Positions 1 through 6,755 of a stretch of 14,529 bases of DNA are shown one piece after another; the first letter of the stretch is position 1; the number at the start of each line of letters is the position of its first letter. Position numbers and translations under genes: made by a program. The notes beneath the pieces are model-generated. The model searched no databases and was not told where the DNA came from. It saw only the letters and a program-made list of their open reading frames with translations. Source of the DNA: Albimonas sp041685625 (GTDB lineage: Bacteria > Pseudomonadota > Alphaproteobacteria > Rhodobacterales > Rhodobacteraceae); NCBI GenBank assembly GCA_041685625.1, contig JAWLFJ010000104.1, forward strand, positions 1 through 14,529, read 5' to 3'.

Positions 1-20
1 ATGCCTGAGCCTCCAGGGCT

Positions 21-98
21 ATGCCTGAGTGTCCGGCCGAAAGGGGGGCCAGCTCATGGTGGGTGTCGAACGTCCGCGATCTCCTGCCGAAAACATGA
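21..98 (+). pseudogene. Serine recombinase C-terminal tail, remnant
   Basis: The frame from the ATG at 21 reads through SSWWVSNVRDLLPKT to a TGA at 96-98. This closely matches the C-terminus of the recombinase relic at 3845-4363, which ends RWWVSNVRGLLGRIGGSR. The two sites share 17 identical bases (58-74 and 4311-4327), and that part of the protein is the usual end of the helix-turn-helix region of resolvase-family recombinases. No catalytic domain is present. I infer that this is the end of a second recombinase copy, mostly outside or lost from the window. A chance match is possible because the piece is short. Confidence 0.4.
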
Positions 99-204
99 TC
101 CGCGGAACCCTTCGCTCTCGGCTGGAAATGGCCCACGCGGCACGTCGGGATCCGGCGATCCTCCGACAGTCGGGGGAGGACTCTGAACCCGGCAGAGGAG
201 TCCG

Positions 205-690
205 TCAGAACGCGCCCATGCCGAGGCCGGCTCCCATGGCGCCGCCGAAATCCCGGCAGCGGACGAGATCGTCCTCACCCAGCGTCTTCTCGGCAAGGAT
301 CTCCTCGCGGGTCTGGGCGTGGGTGCAGACGATCAGCGGCGGCTGCACCTCCCGCAGCCGCCACCCTTGGGCGATGCGGGCGGTCTGGCGCGCGGCGTTC
401 TCGCCGTCCGAGCCCGCGCAGACCATCTGGGCGTAGGGTCGCCCCTCGATGCGCCCGAGCACGTCATAGTAGCAGCGATCGAAGAAGTCCTTCATGACCC
501 CGGCGATCGCCGCGAGGTTCTCGGGGGCGCAGAAGACGTAGCCGTCGGCATCGAGCATATCCTCGGCGCCCGCCTGCGCGGCCGTCTTGAGAACGGTCGA
601 CGTCTCCTCGCGCGCCGCCGAAGCCGCGGCCTCGGCCATCCGGCGGCTGCCCCCGGTGCGGGAATGATGGACGATCAGAAGCTGCGGCAT
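205..690 (-). CDS. Flavodoxin-family / NADPH-dependent FMN reductase-like protein
   Basis: A 161-aa cytosolic protein with a flavodoxin-like fold. The N-terminal strand and phosphate-binding loop (LLIVHHSRTGGSRRMAEAA, residues 4-22) is the FMN-phosphate site of flavodoxins and FMN reductases. The segment around residues 51-75 (GYVFCAPENLAAIAGVMKDFFDR) matches the second flavin-contacting loop of this family, where 'G-S-P-x-Y' is more usual; here it is APENLA. The family transfers electrons from NAD(P)H through FMN, but the substrate cannot be read from the sequence. The start at 690 is the only good in-frame ATG; a weak GGAAG lies just upstream. It stands alone on the minus strand and is divergent from the hydrolase at 995. 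The family is fairly certain; the exact role is not. Confidence 0.85.
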   Translation of the reverse strand: MPQLLIVHHSRTGGSRRMAEAAASAAREETSTVLKTAAQAGAEDMLDADGYVFCAPENLAAIAGVMKDFFDRCYYDVLGRIEGRPYAQMVCAGSDGENAARQTARIAQGWRLREVQPPLIVCTHAQTREEILAEKTLGEDDLVRCRDFGGAMGAGLGMGAF

Positions 691-994
691 GGCTTCCGAA
701 CTTAGGCTGCAAGCCGGACGTGGCCAATGTGGGGCGACGATGCCGCCAGGTCGAAAGCGGCAGGCGCAATTCCGCCGAGAGCTCCGACCGCGATCCGCTT
801 CCGCTCTGCGCGAACCTCGAGCCCCCCAAGCCGTTCACGCCCCGCCGCGAGCGGGGGCGCTGCGACGTCGCCGGCCCGCCGATCGGAGTCCGACCGTCGC
901 TCGGCTTCGGTATCCGCAGACGCCTCCGCTGCGTTAACGTGACCTACGGTCGCCGTGAGACGCGACCCGAGAGAACGAAAAGGGAGGAGAAGAC
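691..994. other. Intergenic region, possible transposase scrap
   Basis: This is the divergent gap between the flavodoxin-like gene and the hydrolase. Several frames are open because of the GC content, but none has a ribosome site and a convincing product. On the minus strand, 738-818 encodes VGALGGIAPAAFDLAA, which resembles the last residues of IS3-group OrfB transposases (usually RPHSALGG-x-PAAF). I see no clear sigma70 promoter. The Shine-Dalgarno AGGGAGGAG of the next gene is at 981-989. Confidence 0.4.
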
Positions 995-2062
995 ATGACA
1001 CCCGTCACCGCATCGCGAGCGGCGCTCGTCGCGCTCGTCGCCGCGCTCTCGGCCCCCGCGGCCGCGCAGGACGTGGCGCTGGAGCCGCTGACCTTCGAGG
1101 CCCAGGACTTCGCCCTCGAATCCGGCGCGACGCTCGAGACGCTCGTGGTCCAGTACGCCACCCTCGGCGAGGCCGATCGCGACGCCGAGGGGCGGATCAT
1201 CAACGCCGTGATCGTGCCGCACGGCTGGAGCGGCGACTACGCCCAGACCGTGACGCTCGCGAAGGACCTCGTCGGCGCCGGCAAGCCGATCGATACCGAC
1301 CGGTTCCATGTGATCTTCCCGACCGCGCTCGGCTCGCCCGGCTCCTCGGCGCCCTCGACCTCCGGGCCCGGGCCGGACTTCCCCGACTACACCATCGGCG
1401 ACATGGTCGCGACGCAGAGAGCCCTGCTCGACCATCTCGGCGTCGCCCATCTGCGCGGCGTCGTCGGCATTTCGATGGGCGGCTTCCAGACCCTCGCCTG
1501 GGTCACGAAGTACCCGGACATGATGGACTGGGCGATCCCGATCGCCGCGAGCCCCAGCATGAAGGGCCGCAATCTCGGCGTGTTCGGGCTGATGAGCCAC
1601 CAGATCACGTCCGACCCGGCCTACATGGACGGCCGCTACGAGGAGCAGCCGCGCGAGGCCATGCGGCGCGGCTTCATGAGCACCTATCTCTTCTACTTCG
1701 GCCCCGGCTTCTACGATGCGAACTTCACTGACGTCGACGCGGCGGTGAAGGGCCTGCAGAACGCCGGCCTCGGCTCGGAGAAGATGGACGCCAACGACAT
1801 CGTGTGGCGCAACAAGGCCATGTTCGCCTACGACGTCTCGGACGCGCTGCCTGAGGCGAGGGTCCCGATGCTGGTGATCGGCACGCTGGAGGACGAGCTG
1901 TTCCCGCCGGAAGAGGAGCTGAAGCCCATCGCCTACGCCGCGCCGGCGGCCAAGGTGTTCACGTTCTCCTCCCCGCTCGGCCACGTCGGAAGCGCGGTGC
2001 ACATCGGCCGCGCCGACGCCGCGATCCGCGCCTTCCTCGAGCGGGTGGACGGCGAGGGCTGA
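995..2062 (+). CDS. Exported alpha/beta hydrolase, homoserine O-acetyltransferase-like (MetX superfamily)
   Basis: A 355-aa alpha/beta-hydrolase. Residues 1-24 form a Sec signal peptide ending APAAA-Q, so the enzyme probably acts in the periplasm. The nucleophile elbow GISMGGFQ puts the serine at residue 160. The acid is probably D300 (GTLEDELFPP) and the histidine H330 (LGHVGS). An oxyanion-side motif PHGWSG lies near residues 75-80. The fold and motifs are those of the MetX/homoserine acetyltransferase-like group, but cytosolic MetX proteins lack a signal peptide. A methionine-biosynthesis role is therefore unlikely, and an esterase or acyltransferase of unknown substrate is more probable. 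The start is fixed by AGGGAGGAG at 981-989. A perfect 9-bp hairpin follows the stop. Confidence 0.85.
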   Translation: MTPVTASRAALVALVAALSAPAAAQDVALEPLTFEAQDFALESGATLETLVVQYATLGEADRDAEGRIINAVIVPHGWSGDYAQTVTLAKDLVGAGKPIDTDRFHVIFPTALGSPGSSAPSTSGPGPDFPDYTIGDMVATQRALLDHLGVAHLRGVVGISMGGFQTLAWVTKYPDMMDWAIPIAASPSMKGRNLGVFGLMSHQITSDPAYMDGRYEEQPREAMRRGFMSTYLFYFGPGFYDANFTDVDAAVKGLQNAGLGSEKMDANDIVWRNKAMFAYDVSDALPEARVPMLVIGTLEDELFPPEEELKPIAYAAPAAKVFTFSSPLGHVGSAVHIGRADAAIRAFLERVDGEG

Positions 2063-2085
2063 ACAAGTCCCTTGCATCCAACGAA

Positions 2086-2108
2086 CCCCGCGCCGGATGG
2101 GCGCGGGG
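2086..2108 (+). terminator. Perfect 9-bp GC hairpin between hydrolase genes
   Basis: CCCCGCGCC (2086-2094) pairs exactly with GGCGCGGGG (2100-2108) around a 5-nt loop. It begins 23 bases after the stop of the upstream hydrolase. No T-run follows, so it may be a weak terminator, an mRNA 3' end stabiliser, or an attenuator ahead of the epoxide hydrolase gene. The structure is certain; its role is inferred. Confidence 0.5.
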
Positions 2109-2184
2109 CTATGCCTGTGCCGTCCGAAATCCAGGACAGGTTCCGTCGGTGACCGTCGCCTTCCCCTCAGAAAAGGGAGACGTC

Positions 2185-3347
2185 ATGACCGAAAGACCGC
2201 GCCCCTTCACGCTGGAGGTCCCGGAGGCGGACGTCCGGGACCTGCGCGCGCGCCTCGCGCTCACGCGGTTTCCCGACCAGGCGCCCGAGCCGCCCTGGAC
2301 CTACGGCACGGACCTCGCCTTCATGCGCCGCGCCGTGGAGCACTGGCGCGAGCGGTTCGACTGGCGCGCCGCGGAGGCCCGGCTTAACGCCTTCCCGCAG
2401 TTCGTCGCGCCGCTGGACGGGATCGACCTCCACTTCCTGCACGTTCCGGGCAAGGGCCCGGCGCCGGCGCCGCTGCTCCTGGCCCACGGCTGGCCCGGTT
2501 CGGTCTTCGAGTTCCTGCGCCTGATCCCCCGCCTGACCGATCCGGCCCGCTTCGGCGGAGACCCGGCCGACGCGGTGACGATCGTGGCGCCTCGCTGCCC
2601 GGCTACGGCCTGTCCTTCCGCGCCGGCCAGCGGCGCTTCGGCGTGGAGGAGATGGCGGCCTGCTTCCTGCGCCTGATGACGGAGGTGCTGGGCCACGAGC
2701 GCTTCGCGTTGCAGGGCGGCGACTGGGACTCCTTCGTCTGCTCGCGCATCGCCTACGACGCGCCGGAGCGGGTGATCGGCCTGCATCTCAACATGGCGCC
2801 GGTGCGGCGCGACCCCGCGATGATCGAGGCTCCGACGGAGGAGGAGGCGCGATACCTCGCGGAGCTCGGGGTCTTTCTCAAGGAGGAGACCGGCTATCAG
2901 TGGATCCAGGGCACCCGGCCGCAGACCCTCGCCTTCGGACTGAGCGACTCGCCCGCGGGCCTGGCGGCCTGGATCTTCGAGAAGTTCCGCGCCTGGACCG
3001 ACTGCGGCGGAGACCTCGAAAGCGCCATCCGGCTGGACGACGCGCTGGCGAACATCTCGCTCTACTGGTTCACCGGCTGCATCGGCGCGTCCTTCCACCC
3101 TTACTACGCGCGGATGCACGGGCCCTGGCCCATCCCCGAGGGCGGCACGGTGACCGCGCCCACGGCGGTCGCCGCCTTCCCCAAGGAGATACTGCGCCCG
3201 CCTCGGTCGGTGGTCGAGCGGGTCTACACCGACCTGCGCCGCTGGACGCCGATGGCCCGCGGAGGCCATTTCGCGGCGATGGAGCAGCCGGAGGCGCTGA
3301 CCGAGGACATCCTCGCCTTCCTCCGCCCGCTAAGGGCCTCCGCCTGA
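2185..3347 (+). pseudogene. Epoxide hydrolase (EHN-domain family), broken by a -1 frameshift
   Basis: The first part (2185 to about 2591, 136 codons) carries the N-terminal epoxide-hydrolase domain and the HGWPGS motif at residues 101-106. The second part runs in the next frame from 2592 to 3347. One base is missing near 2590-2592: restoring it gives the family sequence VAPSLPGYGLSFRAGQRRFGVEEMA and a 387-aa protein of normal length. In the repaired numbering the nucleophile is D180 (GGDWDS), and the C-terminal histidine is H362 (GGHFAAMEQPE). The usual GGDWG glycine is replaced by aspartate at 182. The family hydrates epoxides to diols by a covalent ester on the Asp. The start is set by AAAAGGGAGA at 2171-2180. 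It is either a recent pseudogene or a one-base sequence error. Confidence 0.85.
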
Positions 3348-3350
3348 GCC

Positions 3351-3437
3351 CAAGGCGGCGAAGCGGACCGGGACGTGGTCCGACGGCCCGCGATTGGCCT
3401 CCTTCCGGTCGCCCGCGTCGATCTCCGGCGGAACCAT
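3351..3437 (-). pseudogene. Possible exonuclease III / EEP-family C-terminal remnant
   Basis: On the minus strand residues read PPEIDAGDRKEANRGPSDHV followed by PVRFAAL. This resembles the C-terminus of exodeoxyribonuclease III and other endonuclease/exonuclease/phosphatase proteins, where the SDHxPV motif holds the catalytic aspartate and histidine. The frame stops at 3330-3332, overlapping the end of the epoxide hydrolase. No credible upstream part is present, because the spanin-like genes occupy that DNA. The evidence is one motif, so this is tentative. Confidence 0.25.
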
Positions 3438-3683
3438 GCAGGCGGTGGTGGTGATCGGCTCCCCCTCGCCCGGCGCGCGCTCGCCCTCGGCGCGGCGGCG
3501 CTCGCCGTCCTCCTCTTCACGCTCTCGCTCCGGCGGGCCGGCGCGCGCGCCGGTCGCGCCGCCGAGCGGCTCGACCGGTTGGAGACCGCCCATAAAGTGC
3601 AGCGCAGAATGCTCGACGCCGCGGCGCGTCGGCCTCGTTCTCGTCGCGATCTGGCTGAGCGGCTGCGCGCGGGACGCTTCTGA
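3375..3683 (+). CDS. i-spanin-like (Rz-type) phage lysis protein, start uncertain
   Basis: This 102-residue frame, counted from a GTG at 3375, has one membrane segment at about residues 35-53 (ALALGAAALAVLLFTLSLR). A charged, helical, coiled-coil-like part follows (residues 54-90), then an Arg-rich tail ending LAERLRAGRF. One N-terminal membrane helix plus a periplasmic coil is the layout of inner-membrane spanins, which join an outer-membrane lipoprotein to fuse the two membranes at the end of phage lysis. The recognisable part begins near 3468; the first 30 residues look unrelated and no ribosome site is seen, so the native start may be lost. The 3' end overlaps the lipoprotein frame at 3628-3840, as in Rz/Rz1 pairs. 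Confidence 0.55.
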   Translation: MVRRPAIGLLPVARVDLRRNHAGGGGDRLPLARRALALGAAALAVLLFTLSLRRAGARAGRAAERLDRLETAHKVQRRMLDAAARRPRSRRDLAERLRAGRF

Positions 3684-3840
3684 GCCGGGGCCGGTCTGCC
3701 CGCCCGTGCCGGAGTACTCCGCCGCTTTCCAGGCGCGGGCGGCCGAGGAGGTCGAGGCGCTGCCGGAGGGATCGGCGCTGTTGGCTATGATGCAGGACTA
3801 CGCCGTCATGCGGGAGCAGGCGCGGGCGTGTCGCCGATGA
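3628..3840 (+). CDS. o-spanin-like (Rz1-type) outer-membrane lipoprotein, overlapping the i-spanin
   Basis: In the frame one base ahead of the i-spanin, a hydrophobic stretch VGLVLVAIWLSGC ends in a lipobox whose Cys codon is at 3664-3666. A mature part of about 59 residues follows, starting with a proline motif (CPPVPEYSAAFQARAAEEV) and ending YAVMREQARACRR. Short proline-containing lipoproteins that begin inside the i-spanin gene are typical o-spanins. No ATG, GTG or TTG lies close upstream in this frame; the nearest ATG, at 3436, would add an implausible Ser/Arg-rich leader. The start is therefore lost or non-canonical, and 3628 is only where similarity begins. A decayed second copy lies at 4365-4565. 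Confidence 0.55.
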   Translation, partial: VGLVLVAIWLSGCARDASEPGPVCPPVPEYSAAFQARAAEEVEALPEGSALLAMMQDYAVMREQARACRR

Positions 3841-3844
3841 CAGG

Positions 3845-4363
3845 AATCCGATCTTTGCGGCGGAGGTCTCTTCGGCCCTCGCGCTGCAAAGCGTGATGCT
3901 TCGCCAAGCTGGACCGGCCCTCGCGCATCACCGCCTTCCTACTCACCCTGCGGACAGCGGCGTCCGCTTGGTCGCCGCCGACATGCCGGAGGCGAACGAC
4001 CTCACCGTCGGGGTCATGGCGCTGGTGGCCGAGCAGGAGCGGCACGCCATCTCCCGGCGCACCAAGGAGGCGCTGGCGGCCGCGAAGGCCCGAGGGGTGA
4101 AGCTGGGCAATCCGAACGGCGCCGCCGCCCTCCGGCGCTCGGCCGACGGCGGCGCGGCGCTGCGGCGCACCGTCACCGAGAACGCCGACGCCTTCGCGCG
4201 CGACCTCGCGCCGGTGGTCGATGCGATCCGCGCCGAGGGCGTCGTCAGCCTCCGTGGGATCGCGGCGGCGCTCAACGAACGCGGCATCCGAACCCGGCGA
4301 GGCGGACGGTGGTGGGTGTCGAACGTCAGGGGGCTGCTCGGGCGGATCGGTGGAAGCCGATGA
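3845..4363 (+). pseudogene. Serine recombinase (resolvase/invertase family), truncated and frameshifted
   Basis: From about 3956 the frame reads GVRLVAADMPEANDLTVGVM, then AEQERHAISRRTKEALAAAK, a glycine/asparagine linker, and a C-terminal HTH-like part ending RWWVSNVRGLLGRIGGSR. The KLDRPSR active-site helix segment (3906-3926) is in another frame; one base is missing at 3951-3953, where LLTLR should run into DSGVRL. A further indel and a stop occur around 3885-3905 (ALAL-CKA-stop-CFAKLDR). The N-terminal catalytic serine region is absent, being cut off at the end of the o-spanin-like gene. An apparent ATG at 3893 is an artefact of the frameshift. In life this family recombines short DNA sites; this copy should be dead. 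Confidence 0.8.
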
Positions 4364-4364
4364 T

Positions 4365-4565
4365 CTCCCGATGCGCTGGCTGAGCGTCCGCGCGCGGGCG
4401 CCAGTTCTAAGTCCCCTGCCCATCTGCCCGCCCGTGCCGGGGTAGTCGGCAGCGTTCCAGGCGCGGGCGGTCGGCGAGCCGGCCCTGCCACTGGAGGGCT
4501 CAGCGATCGCGGAGATGCCGGCGGACGACGCCGCGATGCGGGAGCGAAGCCGCCGATGTTCGACC
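4365..4565 (+). pseudogene. Second, decayed copy of the o-spanin-like lipoprotein
   Basis: This stretch matches 3643-3840 in both DNA and protein. CTGGCTGAGCG, GCGCGCGGG, TCTGCCCGCCCGTGCCGG and TTCCAGGCGCGGGCGG recur in order. The frame reads MRWLSVRARAP, then ICPPVPG, a TAG at 4443-4445, then SAAFQARAV, LPLEGSAIAEM and AAMRERSRRC. The lipobox cysteine is lost (WLSGC became WLSVR), and the stop falls inside the conserved proline motif. With the first copy it brackets the recombinase relic as a direct repeat of about 200 bp. No i-spanin partner precedes it. Confidence 0.6.
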
Positions 4566-4577
4566 GCATGTCCAGCC

Positions 4578-5954
4578 TCATGCATCGCGTCTCGCGCGAG
4601 GGGCTGGGACGTCCGTCGGCAACCGAAGAGAAGCTTGGAACCCGAACGAGGCGCCCGGCCGCGGCGATTCGAGAACGAGCGGGCTTCCGATCCGGTCCGC
4701 GATGGCGGCGACGATGGCGAGGCCGAGCCCGCTGCCGTCGGTGATCGGGCTCGCCCGCTCGAAGCGTGCCGTCAGGCGGTCGAGGATGTCGCGCGGCACG
4801 ACGGGACCGTCGTTCGCGACGATCAGGCGCCCGTCCGCCGTCAGGGTCACGTCGACCGGGGTGTCTTCCGCCCCGTGGCGCAGGGCGTTCTCGACAAGGT
4901 TTCGGCAGAGGATTCCGAACGCGTCGGGGTCGATGTCAGACATGACGGCCGCATCCGGCAGCGTCAGCGCGATGCGGCCCCGCGCGCCCGCACGCAACAT
5001 CGCGCCCGCACGCGACATGTCGTCCACCACGACACGCGCGATGGCCCTCAGATCCGCGCTTCGATCCGTCCGTAGTCGTCCGCCCTCCGCCCGGGCGAGC
5101 TGCAGGAGTCGTTCCGAAAGCCGGGTCAGGCGCTTGAGCGTGGTCTCGATTTCCGCGGCACGCGCTTCGACGGCTGGATCCTCGGTCTCCGACCTGAGCC
5201 GCTGCGCATGGGCGATGGCGCCCGCCAGCGGCGTCCGAAGCTCGTGGGCCGCGTTCGCCGCGAAGCTGCGCTCGGCCTCGAAGGCCTCGCGCAACCGGGC
5301 GAGAAGGCCGTTCAGGGTTGTGGCCAACGGGCCGATCTCGGTCGGCAGATCGCCGGCGGGCACCTCGGACAGGTCGCGAGCGCCGCGCGCCTCGAGCCGG
5401 GTGCGGAACCGGCGGAGGGGGTCGAGGCTGAAGCGGACCGCGAGCATGATCGCCGCAAGCGCCAAGGGCGGCACGACCAGCAGCGGCAGGCCGAGGCCCA
5501 TCTGGATCTCCCGCGCGACGGACGAGCGATGCGCCAGCGGTTCGGCCACGGTGATGCGGATCGTGCCCTGCAGCGCGGCGTCGCCGTAGAGGCGATGGGT
5601 GGCGGTCCGGCGAAACCCCGGCCCGTCGTAAGCGGGAAACACGGCGGGGTCCGCCGCATGAGATTGCAGAAGGATGCGCCCCTCGGTGTCGCGCACGATG
5701 TAGGTGAAGAACTCGTCGTGCTCCCGGATCGGCGCGAGCCGCTGGGTCACGCCCTGGTCCTCCCGCCCGACGATGTCGGTCACGGCCAGCGGCAGGATGC
5801 GCTCCGCCGTCTCGCGCAGGGCGCTGTCGAAGACCTCGTCCAACTCGCCCCGGACGATCACCGCCGTGATGGTCGCGGCCAGAAGCCAGAGGACCGTCAG
5901 CACGAGGCCGAGGGACAGACCGAGCCGCGCCTGAAGGCTGGCGGGCCACCTCAC
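4578..5954 (-). CDS. Sensor histidine kinase, QseC/TctE-like
   Basis: A 458-aa inner-membrane kinase that pairs with the adjacent response regulator. Membrane helices lie at about residues 11-34 and 152-175, flanking a sensor domain of about 115 residues outside the membrane. A HAMP-like linker follows (176-225). The phosphorylated histidine is H237 in the H-box FAANAAHELRTPLAG. The ATPase domain has the N-box NLVENALRHG (352-361), a G1-type NDGP (381-384), FER (398-400) and the G2 box GSGLGLAIV (407-415). The GTG start at 5954 overlaps the regulator's TGA (GTGA), showing translational coupling. A longer open frame reaches 6149 but runs through the regulator gene. The sensor domain has few cysteines or histidines, so the signal cannot be read. 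The stop lies just beyond the decayed spanin copy. Confidence 0.93.
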   Translation of the reverse strand: MRWPASLQARLGLSLGLVLTVLWLLAATITAVIVRGELDEVFDSALRETAERILPLAVTDIVGREDQGVTQRLAPIREHDEFFTYIVRDTEGRILLQSHAADPAVFPAYDGPGFRRTATHRLYGDAALQGTIRITVAEPLAHRSSVAREIQMGLGLPLLVVPPLALAAIMLAVRFSLDPLRRFRTRLEARGARDLSEVPAGDLPTEIGPLATTLNGLLARLREAFEAERSFAANAAHELRTPLAGAIAHAQRLRSETEDPAVEARAAEIETTLKRLTRLSERLLQLARAEGGRLRTDRSADLRAIARVVVDDMSRAGAMLRAGARGRIALTLPDAAVMSDIDPDAFGILCRNLVENALRHGAEDTPVDVTLTADGRLIVANDGPVVPRDILDRLTARFERASPITDGSGLGLAIVAAIADRIGSPLVLESPRPGASFGFQASLRLPTDVPAPRARRDA

Positions 5955-6610
5955 GGTTTGCCCAGCCTGTAGCCCATGCCGCGCTCGGTCTCGATGAGCG
6001 CGCTCCCGAGCTTCTTGCGCAGGCGGCTGACATGGACCTCGATGGTGTTGCTCTCCACCTCCGCGTCGAAGGCGTAGAGCTTTTCCTCCAGCTGCGCCTT
6101 GGACAGGAGCTGCCCGGGGCGCGCGAGGAAGGCCTCGAACAGCGCCCACTCGCGCGCCGTCAGCTGGACGGGCCTTCCGTCGCGATGAACGCTGCGCGCC
6201 GCGAGGTCGATATCGAGGGGCCCATGGGTGACGATGGGGTTCGGGTTGCCGCTGTAGCGGCGGGCCACCGAGCCGATCCGGGCCGACAGTTCGGCCAGGT
6301 CGAAGGGCTTCACGAGGTAATCGTCCGCGCCCGCGTTCAGTCCCTCGATCCGGTCCGAGACCTGGTCGAGCGCGGTCAGGATGATGACCGGCGTCACGTC
6401 GCCCCGCGCGCGCAAGCCCTTGAGGAACCCGATGCCACGCCCGTCCGGCAGCATGAGGTCGAGCAGGACGAGGTCGTAGGAGGTGGCCTTCACCGCGTCG
6501 TCGGCGGCGTCGAGCCGCGTGACCCAGTCCACCGACTGACCGTCGGCCGCGATCTGGTCGCGCACCGCGGCGCCGAGAGTCGTGTCGTCCTCGATCAGCA
6601 GCATGCGCAT
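5951..6610 (-). CDS. OmpR-family response regulator, QseB/TctD-like
   Basis: A 219-aa DNA-binding regulator. The receiver domain (1-112) has acidic residues D8/D9, the phospho-acceptor D51 (LLDLMLPDG), T79 and K101 (VKPFD). The winged-helix domain (about 125-219) has TAREWALFEAFL and SNTIEVHVSRLRKKLG, typical of the QseB/PmrA/TctD branch. I chose the ATG at 6610 (MRMLLIEDD) because it places the first strand at the N-terminus as in the family; a longer version from 6643 adds 11 unlikely residues. It is co-transcribed with the kinase through a 4-base overlap. A candidate box for this protein lies upstream at 6688-6704 and reads towards the gene, which suggests autoregulation. Confidence 0.95.
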   Translation of the reverse strand: MRMLLIEDDTTLGAAVRDQIAADGQSVDWVTRLDAADDAVKATSYDLVLLDLMLPDGRGIGFLKGLRARGDVTPVIILTALDQVSDRIEGLNAGADDYLVKPFDLAELSARIGSVARRYSGNPNPIVTHGPLDIDLAARSVHRDGRPVQLTAREWALFEAFLARPGQLLSKAQLEEKLYAFDAEVESNTIEVHVSRLRKKLGSALIETERGMGYRLGKP

Positions 6611-6654
6611 TGTCGTCCCCGTCCTGTCCCGACGACCCTCCATGATCCGTCTAG

Positions 6655-6671
6655 CTGACGCGAAGCTGAAG
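6655..6671 (+). promoter_or_regulatory. Response-regulator box B1 (facing the PepSY/reductase operon)
   Basis: The sequence is CTGACGCGAAGCTGAAG. Two AGCTGA half-sites begin at 6653 and 6664, 11 bp apart, one helical turn, as expected for a tandem OmpR-family dimer. It reads towards the PepSY gene and ends 84 bp before its start. It matches box B3 (8506-8522) at 15 of 17 positions. The repeat is seen; binding by the adjacent regulator is inferred. Confidence 0.6.
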
Positions 6672-6687
6672 CCGGTGGGCCAGGCCC

Positions 6688-6704
6688 CTTCAGGCTGCCG
6701 TCAG
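6688..6704 (-). promoter_or_regulatory. Response-regulator box B2 (facing the regulator/kinase operon)
   Basis: Read on the minus strand the site is CTGACGGCAGCCTGAAG, the same box as B1 and B3, again with CTGA half-sites 11 bp apart. It points towards the response-regulator gene and ends 77 bp before the ATG at 6610. B1 and B2 lie back to back in the divergent promoter region, which suggests that one regulator serves both operons. Confidence 0.6.
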
Positions 6705-6755
6705 CTTCGCCGCGCATGAGGTGCATCGAGAGGCGAGCGACGAGGAGTTTGGCCC

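Noticed and set aside
944..2077. 377-aa minus-strand open frame
   Set aside because: It lies antisense to the exported hydrolase, which has a signal peptide, triad and ribosome site. The antisense product is Arg/His/Val-rich low-complexity typical of GC-rich shadow frames.
5955..6149. Longer N-terminus for the histidine kinase
   Set aside because: It would run through the response-regulator gene in another frame; the GTG at 5954 gives the standard coupled overlap and a normal N-terminal helix.
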